From Streptomyces sp. NBC_00162 (GTDB lineage: Bacteria > Actinomycetota > Actinomycetes > Streptomycetales > Streptomycetaceae): a stretch of DNA of 64,000 nt. Both the position numbers and the translations under genes were made by a program. Shown in pieces: positions 63,294 through 64,000 of this stretch. Position 1 is the stretch's first letter. The number at the start of each line of letters is the position of its first letter. Below the pieces are notes generated by a model. That model had not been told where the DNA came from. It saw only the letters and a program-made list of their open reading frames with translations, and did not search any database. The stretch is taken from the NCBI RefSeq assembly GCF_024611995.1, contig NZ_CP102509.1:558001-622000 (forward strand), read 5' to 3'.

Positions 63294-64000
63294 TTAACCC
63301 TCGGTATTAACGGTGAGACGAAACCTGACAACGTGCACCAACCGGGTGTGCTGGTAGATGGCCACCCAAGCCGGATGCTCACCCCTGTGTGATGAACTGC
63401 GGACCCGAAAGTCCGATGTCACGGTGCCCTGCGATGTCTGGACCTCCACTTCGCGCCGGCTCGGCTGAATGACCAGCGCCTCGGTCTCCGGGATCAAGGC
63501 GAACCGAGCGATGTCCCCCGGTTGCCCAGCGATCGACATCGCCTCCCATCCGAGACCCCCTTCTGGTGCGCCAGCGCTCAACTGCACCCGCAACACGTAG
63601 TCGTTCCCGGGTGTGAGCGCCATGCCGCCTGATTCCGCCTCCACGAACACCCCCTCGGGGGTCTGGAGGGTGACTTGAACGGAACCGGTGAACGCGACGA
63701 TCTCCGGGCCCCGAAGAGACCGTTGGACACTCGCGCCGACCATCGCGGCGATGGAACCTGCCAACTCCATGAACCCCTGGCCGCGAAGAGCCCGGCGAAT
63801 CTTTTCCTGCACCACGTCGCCGACAGACTCGGAGAATTCTGCCCCTGCCTCTTTCAGTCGCTCGTCCAGCAGGCCAGACCACTCTTCCGCGTCTCGAAAG
63901 GACGCCGCCGGCCTCGCTACCGCCTGGGCAAACGCTTGAACCTGCTCATCCACACCTCGTGTCAGCAACTGCTGAGTGCACCCAAAGATCACCGCCCAGG
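63294..64000 (-). CDS. Unknown first gene of the CHAT-Pepco operon (5' end outside window)
   Basis: The frame is open at the window edge; a GTG at 63992 could be a start, but WA precedes it in frame, so the true start may lie outside. Within the window: VDEQVQAFAQAVARPAASFR, LLDERLKEAGAEFSESVGDV (helical) and GQGFMELAGSIAAMVGASVQ, then a beta-rich half VQVTLQTPEGVFVEAESGGM, VLRVQLSAGAPEGGLGWEAM, FALIPETEALVIQPSRREVE, FRVRSSSHRGEHPAWVAIYQ. The latter looks like an immunoglobulin-type or Ca-binding beta-sandwich. Family unknown. It is 2 bp from the CHAT gene and supplies its ribosome site. Confidence 0.6.
   Translation of the reverse strand, partial: WAVIFGCTQQLLTRGVDEQVQAFAQAVARPAASFRDAEEWSGLLDERLKEAGAEFSESVGDVVQEKIRRALRGQGFMELAGSIAAMVGASVQRSLRGPEIVAFTGSVQVTLQTPEGVFVEAESGGMALTPGNDYVLRVQLSAGAPEGGLGWEAMSIAGQPGDIARFALIPETEALVIQPSRREVEVQTSQGTVTSDFRVRSSSHRGEHPAWVAIYQHTRLVHVVRFRLTVNTEG

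Overview
The window is a high-GC actinomycete sequence, almost certainly from a Streptomyces chromosome. The evidence is pervasive third-position GC, GTG and TTG starts behind GGAGG-type ribosome sites, and Streptomyces-typical families (SCO4225-like, DUF6221, DUF4232, SigE-type ECF sigma factor). It reads as an accessory or chromosome-arm region: insertion-sequence remnants of at least seven families (IS5, IS1182, IS701, ISL3, IS630, IS66, IS30), more than a dozen frameshifted or truncated genes, and a high density of toxin/immunity and candidate defence genes. I recognised no rRNA, tRNA or CRISPR array.

Layout. 0-8.5 kb: immunity-type genes (Imm35/YrhB-like, Imm21), a large secreted DNRLRE + NucA/NucB nuclease, and IS debris. 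8.6-14 kb: a DUF4246 putative oxygenase, a metE remnant, and a SnoaL-like protein with an alpha/beta hydrolase divergent from a TetR regulator that has two matching operators. 14-20 kb: an unknown 346-aa protein, an HNH protein and a membrane-anchored NACHT NTPase. 20-21.4 kb: an IS5 unit with a passenger gene and CTAG target duplication. 22-28.6 kb: a frameshifted PIG-L deacetylase, a NAD-dependent DNA ligase, HopJ and small unknowns. 28.7-34 kb: an IS630 copy, an ArsR-type regulator with an MFS pump, and an IS66/IS30/IS5 mosaic. 33.7-37.5 kb: GlxA-type regulator, HD protein and three decayed genes. 37.5-39.5 kb: an ECF sigma factor and DUF4232 partner facing a DUF4232 lipoprotein, inside a near-perfect 458-bp inverted duplication. 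40-50.6 kb: a putative defence island (TGT-like protein with XRE-ImmA/IrrE peptidase, helicase plus PD-(D/E)XK nuclease, AAA-DUF4435 protein). 51-58 kb: a divergent cluster (resolvase-like, HATPase, unknown, SAH-hydrolase-like, NUDIX versus XRE, YdcF, WbqC), whose XRE gene is split by an IS630 element. 58-64 kb: an eight-zinc-finger protein with a central nuclease-like domain, a secreted HNH nuclease and a CHAT protease/Pepco operon that runs off the window.

How it fits together: three themes are visible. (1) Polymorphic-toxin style effectors and orphan immunity genes. (2) Intracellular conflict modules: NACHT, CHAT-Pepco, AAA-DUF4435, helicase-nuclease, ImmA-TGT-like and the zinc-finger nuclease. 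(3) A small-molecule cluster at 51-58 kb whose families (SAH hydrolase, NUDIX, YdcF, WbqC) suggest nucleotide or SAM chemistry. The many single-base frameshifts may be true decay or, in homopolymer runs, sequencing error; I state for each gene which frames must be joined. All family calls are from reading the translations, without database searches.
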